A stretch of 9,016 nt of DNA from contig CAZJOD010000150.1 of NCBI GenBank assembly GCA_964547525.1, positions 1 through 9,016 of the forward strand, read 5' to 3'. Source of the stretch: CAZJOD01 sp964547525. Its GTDB lineage: Bacteria; Bacillota; Clostridia; JAAYHZ01. Below, in pieces: positions 6,560 to 9,016 of this stretch. Position numbers and translations under genes: made by a program. The notes below the pieces were generated by a model. It searched no databases and was not told the DNA's origin. It was given only the letters and a program-made list of their open reading frames with translations. The number at the start of each line of letters is the position of its first letter. Position 1 is the stretch's first letter.

Positions 6560-7596
6560 TGATTAAAAAATTTACTGTAATTCTGTTGACATTCGTTATT
6601 ATGGCTACCATATTACTACCGGGGTGTAGTAGTGACAATGTACTGTATGTATATAATTGGGGAGATTATATCGATAAAGCTGTAATAAAAACGTTTGAAA
6701 AAGAATATGGTATTAGAGTAAAATATCAAACATACACTACCAACGAAGATATGTATGTGAAAATAAGCTCAGGATCGGCTAAATACGATGTTATTTTTCC
6801 ATCGGATTATATGATCAATAGAATGGCACAAGAGGGTTTGATACAAAAGATCGATCTGAATAACATCACCAACTTCCATTTAATAGATGACGCATTCAAA
6901 GGAGCCGAATATGATCCCGATAATTCTTACTCGGTACCATATATGTGGGGAACCGTCGGAATATTATATAATAAAACGATGGTTGACGATCCTGTAGACA
7001 GTTGGGATATTTTATGGAATCCTAAATACTCCAAGAAGATCTTGATGGTTGACAGCCAGAGAGATTCATTGGGAGTTGCTTTAAAACGTTTAGGCTATTC
7101 CATGAATTCAACCAATGAAAAAGAAGTGGATGCCGCAAAGAATTCCCTTATAGAGCAAAAACCATTGGTTTTAGCTTATGTTGTTGACGAAGCAAGAGAC
7201 AAGATGATAAATAATGAAGCGGCTTTAGCCGTTGTATGGTCGGGAGAAGCCATGTTAGCTATGGAAGAAAACAAAAACCTTGCATATGCATATCCCAAAG
7301 AAGGAACTAACATATGGTTCGATAGTATGGCTATTCCTACATCGTCACAGAACAAAGAAGCGGCCGAGTTGTTTATAAACTTCATGTGTAGAACAGATAT
7401 CGCTTTGAAAAATGCCGAATATACAGGATATTCTACACCACAAAGAGAAACCAAAGAATTATTAGACGATGAAGTGAAATCAAATATTGCCGCATATCCC
7501 GATCATTCAATTATAGAAAGATGTGAAGTTTTTAAATATATAGGAAGTTTTGTAGAGTATTATAACAAAGCTTGGATTGAGGTTACGGCAAGTTAG
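6559..7596 (+). CDS. potD: Polyamine-type ABC transporter substrate-binding lipoprotein PotD
   Basis: The protein has 345 residues. A signal peptide (MIKKF, then a hydrophobic run) ends in the lipobox LLPGC, so Cys23 is lipidated and the protein is anchored outside the membrane. The mature part follows the PotD/PotF fold: VYNWGDYID (31-39), FPSDYMINRM (80-89), VPYMWGTVGILYN (126-138), SQRDSLGVALKRLGYS (166-181), VVWSGEA (225-231), NIWFDSMAIP (251-260), TGYSTP (289-294). By eye-alignment to E. coli PotD, the ligand-cage residues Trp34, Tyr37, Ser82, Tyr84, Trp227, Trp253, Asp255 and Tyr291 are kept. A Glu becomes Asp36, an Asp becomes Ser166, and a C-terminal Gln appears replaced by a hydrophobic residue. 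The Trp/Asp cage fits a cationic amine ligand; the exact polyamine is open. The ATG overlaps the potC stop by 1 nt. Confidence 0.92.
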   Translation: MIKKFTVILLTFVIMATILLPGCSSDNVLYVYNWGDYIDKAVIKTFEKEYGIRVKYQTYTTNEDMYVKISSGSAKYDVIFPSDYMINRMAQEGLIQKIDLNNITNFHLIDDAFKGAEYDPDNSYSVPYMWGTVGILYNKTMVDDPVDSWDILWNPKYSKKILMVDSQRDSLGVALKRLGYSMNSTNEKEVDAAKNSLIEQKPLVLAYVVDEARDKMINNEAALAVVWSGEAMLAMEENKNLAYAYPKEGTNIWFDSMAIPTSSQNKEAAELFINFMCRTDIALKNAEYTGYSTPQRETKELLDDEVKSNIAAYPDHSIIERCEVFKYIGSFVEYYNKAWIEVTAS

Positions 7597-7621
7597 TATT
7601 TTTTAAGGAGAAAGTGTTTTT

Positions 7622-8881
7622 ATGGATTGCAACAAACAAGCACCGGAGAAAGTCAGATTAGGAGTCATAGGTTTAGGCGGAAGAGGAAGAGGATTATTAT
7701 CATTGCTTTCTAATATGGATGATGTATATATTCCGGCTGTTTCTGATTTGTATGAAGACAGAATGGAAAAAGCTGCAGAAAATACTTTTACTAAAAGAGG
7801 TTACAAACCGGAATTATATTCAGATTATAAAAAGCTGTTAGAACGTGATGATATTGACGGAGTGGTTATTCCGTCTTCTTGGACCGCTCATGCGGAAATA
7901 GCTATCGAAGCTATGAATAGTGGTAAATATGCCGCAATGGAAGTTGGTGGAGCAAGCTCTATTAATGAGTGTTGGGAACTGGTTAAAACCTCGGAAAAAA
8001 CAGGTAAGCCGTGTATGATGCTTGAAAACTGCTGTTATGGCCGTGAAGAATTATCATTGTTGCATATGATTAAAAGAGGTATGTTCGGTGAATTGATACA
8101 TTGCCAAGGCGGGTATGAGCACGATTTGAGAAGTGAGGTATCAAACGGCTTAATTAACCGGCATTATAGATTCAGAAATTATAAAAATAGAAACGGTGAG
8201 TTATATCCTACCCATGAATTGGGACCGATCGCGAAATATTTAAACATAAACCGAGGAAACAGAATGTTGTCATTAACTTCTATGGCGTCAAAATCTAAAG
8301 GTTTACACAAATATATAGTTGACACAATGGGTGCTGACAGTGAATTGGCACCAATAGATTTTGCCCAAGGCGATATTGTAACAACAATGATAAAATGTGC
8401 ACATGGCGAAACAATATTCTTAATACACGATACCACATTACCAAGACCTTACTCAAGAGGTGGGCGTGTACAAGGAACAAAGGGTATATGGATGGAGGAC
8501 AATTCTTCCGTTTATTTTGATGGAGTAAGTCCATTAGACAAATGGGAGCCTTTTGAGAAGTATATGACCGAGAACGAACATCCTTTATGGAAATGGTACA
8601 AAGAAGAAGGCATTCGTGGAGGTCATGGCGGTATGGATTATTTAGTTTTAAGAGCTTATGTAGAGAGTATAAAAAATCAAACCGATACACCTATTGATGT
8701 ATATGATACTGCCGCATGGATGGCTATTACATGCTTATCGGAAGATTCGGTAGCTATGGGAAGTATGCCTGTGTCTATACCTGATTTTACTAACGGTAAA
8801 TGGATTCGCCGGGACGCCCCGGTTCCGGGTAGGTATTGCCTGGACTTAATTTGTAATCCTGACGGTACTATTTCTTTATAA
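7622..8881 (+). CDS. Gfo/Idh/MocA family protein of the GH109 (NAD-dependent glycosidase) type
   Basis: The 419-residue protein begins with a Rossmann fold carrying GVIGLGGRGRGL (14-25). The usual EKP of the family is replaced by EVGG (107-110). It then shows the hallmarks of GH109-like members: ENCCYGREE (135-143), HYRFRNYKNRNGE (181-193), YPTHELGP (195-202), HDTTLPRPYSR (269-279) and GGHGGMDY (333-340). GH109 enzymes remove alpha-N-acetylgalactosamine (and in some members other sugars) by transient NAD-dependent oxidation at C3. The Tyr and His of YPTHE are the expected active-site residues. There is no signal peptide or Tat motif, so it acts in the cytoplasm on imported material. It lies 25 nt after potD with AAGGAG 11 nt before its ATG and no intervening terminator, so it is most likely the last gene of the pot operon. 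The specificity cannot be assigned. Confidence 0.88.
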   Translation: MDCNKQAPEKVRLGVIGLGGRGRGLLSLLSNMDDVYIPAVSDLYEDRMEKAAENTFTKRGYKPELYSDYKKLLERDDIDGVVIPSSWTAHAEIAIEAMNSGKYAAMEVGGASSINECWELVKTSEKTGKPCMMLENCCYGREELSLLHMIKRGMFGELIHCQGGYEHDLRSEVSNGLINRHYRFRNYKNRNGELYPTHELGPIAKYLNINRGNRMLSLTSMASKSKGLHKYIVDTMGADSELAPIDFAQGDIVTTMIKCAHGETIFLIHDTTLPRPYSRGGRVQGTKGIWMEDNSSVYFDGVSPLDKWEPFEKYMTENEHPLWKWYKEEGIRGGHGGMDYLVLRAYVESIKNQTDTPIDVYDTAAWMAITCLSEDSVAMGSMPVSIPDFTNGKWIRRDAPVPGRYCLDLICNPDGTISL

Positions 8882-8922
8882 TTAATTCTATTAATAATAG
8901 AGCAAAAAAATTTACTCATAAA

Positions 8923-8953
8923 TATACCCGGCGAACAATGTTTGCCGGGTATA
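8923..8953. terminator. GC-rich hairpin downstream of the operon
   Basis: The arms 8923-8936 and 8940-8953 pair over 14 bp (one G-T pair) around a 3-nt loop, with the core ACCCGGC / GCCGGGT. No T run follows directly on the plus strand, so it may act as a 3' stabiliser or as the first of a tandem pair of terminators. Confidence 0.6.
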
Positions 8954-8957
8954 AAAC

Positions 8958-8996
8958 AGGCTACATTTTTAAAATCAAGTTTTAAAAATGTAGCCT
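8958..8996. terminator. Long perfect hairpin, probable operon terminator
   Basis: The arms 8958-8974 and 8980-8996 pair perfectly over 17 bp around the loop TCAAG, followed on the plus strand by ATTTTG. On the minus strand it is followed by GTTTTA, so it could serve converging transcripts. It lies about 75 nt past the end of the GH109-like gene. Confidence 0.72.
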
Positions 8997-9011
8997 ATTT
9001 TGTAGCCTATT
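8988..9011. repeat. Two tandem copies of a 12-bp unit ending in TGTAGCCTATT
   Basis: TGTAGCCTATT occurs at 8989-8999 and again at 9001-9011, a 12-bp period. The first copy overlaps the 3' arm of the long hairpin, and the 5' arm supplies the inverse AGGCTACA (8958-8965). It looks like a small slippage duplication at the edge of the hairpin; whether more copies follow lies beyond the window. Confidence 0.7.
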
Positions 9012-9016
9012 GTGTT

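Noticed and set aside
7282..7293. GCATATGCATAT inside potD, matching the palindrome in the 2040-2067 leader
   Set aside because: It encodes a normal LAYAYP stretch in a conserved gene and lies far from any promoter; chance in AT-rich DNA.
8295..8919. Minus-strand frames of 131 and 80 residues under and past the GH109-like gene
   Set aside because: They are antisense to strongly conserved GH109-type motifs; the second crosses the stop and lacks a ribosome site or family signature.
1..9016. CRISPR arrays, insertion sequences, integrases, tRNA or rRNA genes
   Set aside because: No regularly spaced repeats, transposase or recombinase frames, or cloverleaf-forming segments were found on either strand.

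Overview
The window is AT-rich DNA (roughly one-third G+C by eye). It has strong GGAGG-type ribosome binding sites, near-consensus TTGACA / TATAAT promoters, hairpin terminators and a lipoprotein signal on the solute-binding protein. This points to a low-GC, Gram-positive-type bacterium, most likely an anaerobic Firmicute/Clostridia relative. The species cannot be read from the window. Eight complete genes and one partial gene are present, with little non-coding DNA.

Left arm (1-3045, all on the minus strand): a D-2-hydroxyacid dehydrogenase runs off the left edge. It is followed, in plus-strand order, by a Gfo/Idh/MocA-family NAD(P) oxidoreductase and an isochorismatase-like cysteine hydrolase. 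Each has its own recognisable promoter. The oxidoreductase ends in a clean 10-bp-stem terminator. A divergent control region of about 345 bp (2989-3333) separates this arm from the right arm.

Right arm (3334-8881, all on the plus strand): an XRE-type regulator with a C-terminal cupin domain heads a tightly packed operon: potA (ATPase), potB and potC (permeases) and potD (substrate-binding lipoprotein). The pot stop and start codons overlap by 1, 4 and 1 nt. After a further 25 nt comes a second, larger Gfo/Idh/MocA protein of the type grouped with glycoside hydrolase family 109. The operon ends in two strong hairpins. A consensus promoter at 3250-3277 is followed at once by a perfect inverted repeat, a likely operator for the regulator.

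Working together: the family-level reading is polyamine (spermidine/putrescine) import under a cupin-type regulator. What is less ordinary is the company the transporter keeps. A GH109-type redox glycosidase lies in the same operon. A hydrolase, another Gfo/Idh oxidoreductase and a hydroxyacid dehydrogenase sit divergently. This could be a catabolic locus for an imported amine-containing or sugar-linked compound, with the Pot-type transporter recruited to bring it in. That is an inference from gene order, not something the sequence proves.
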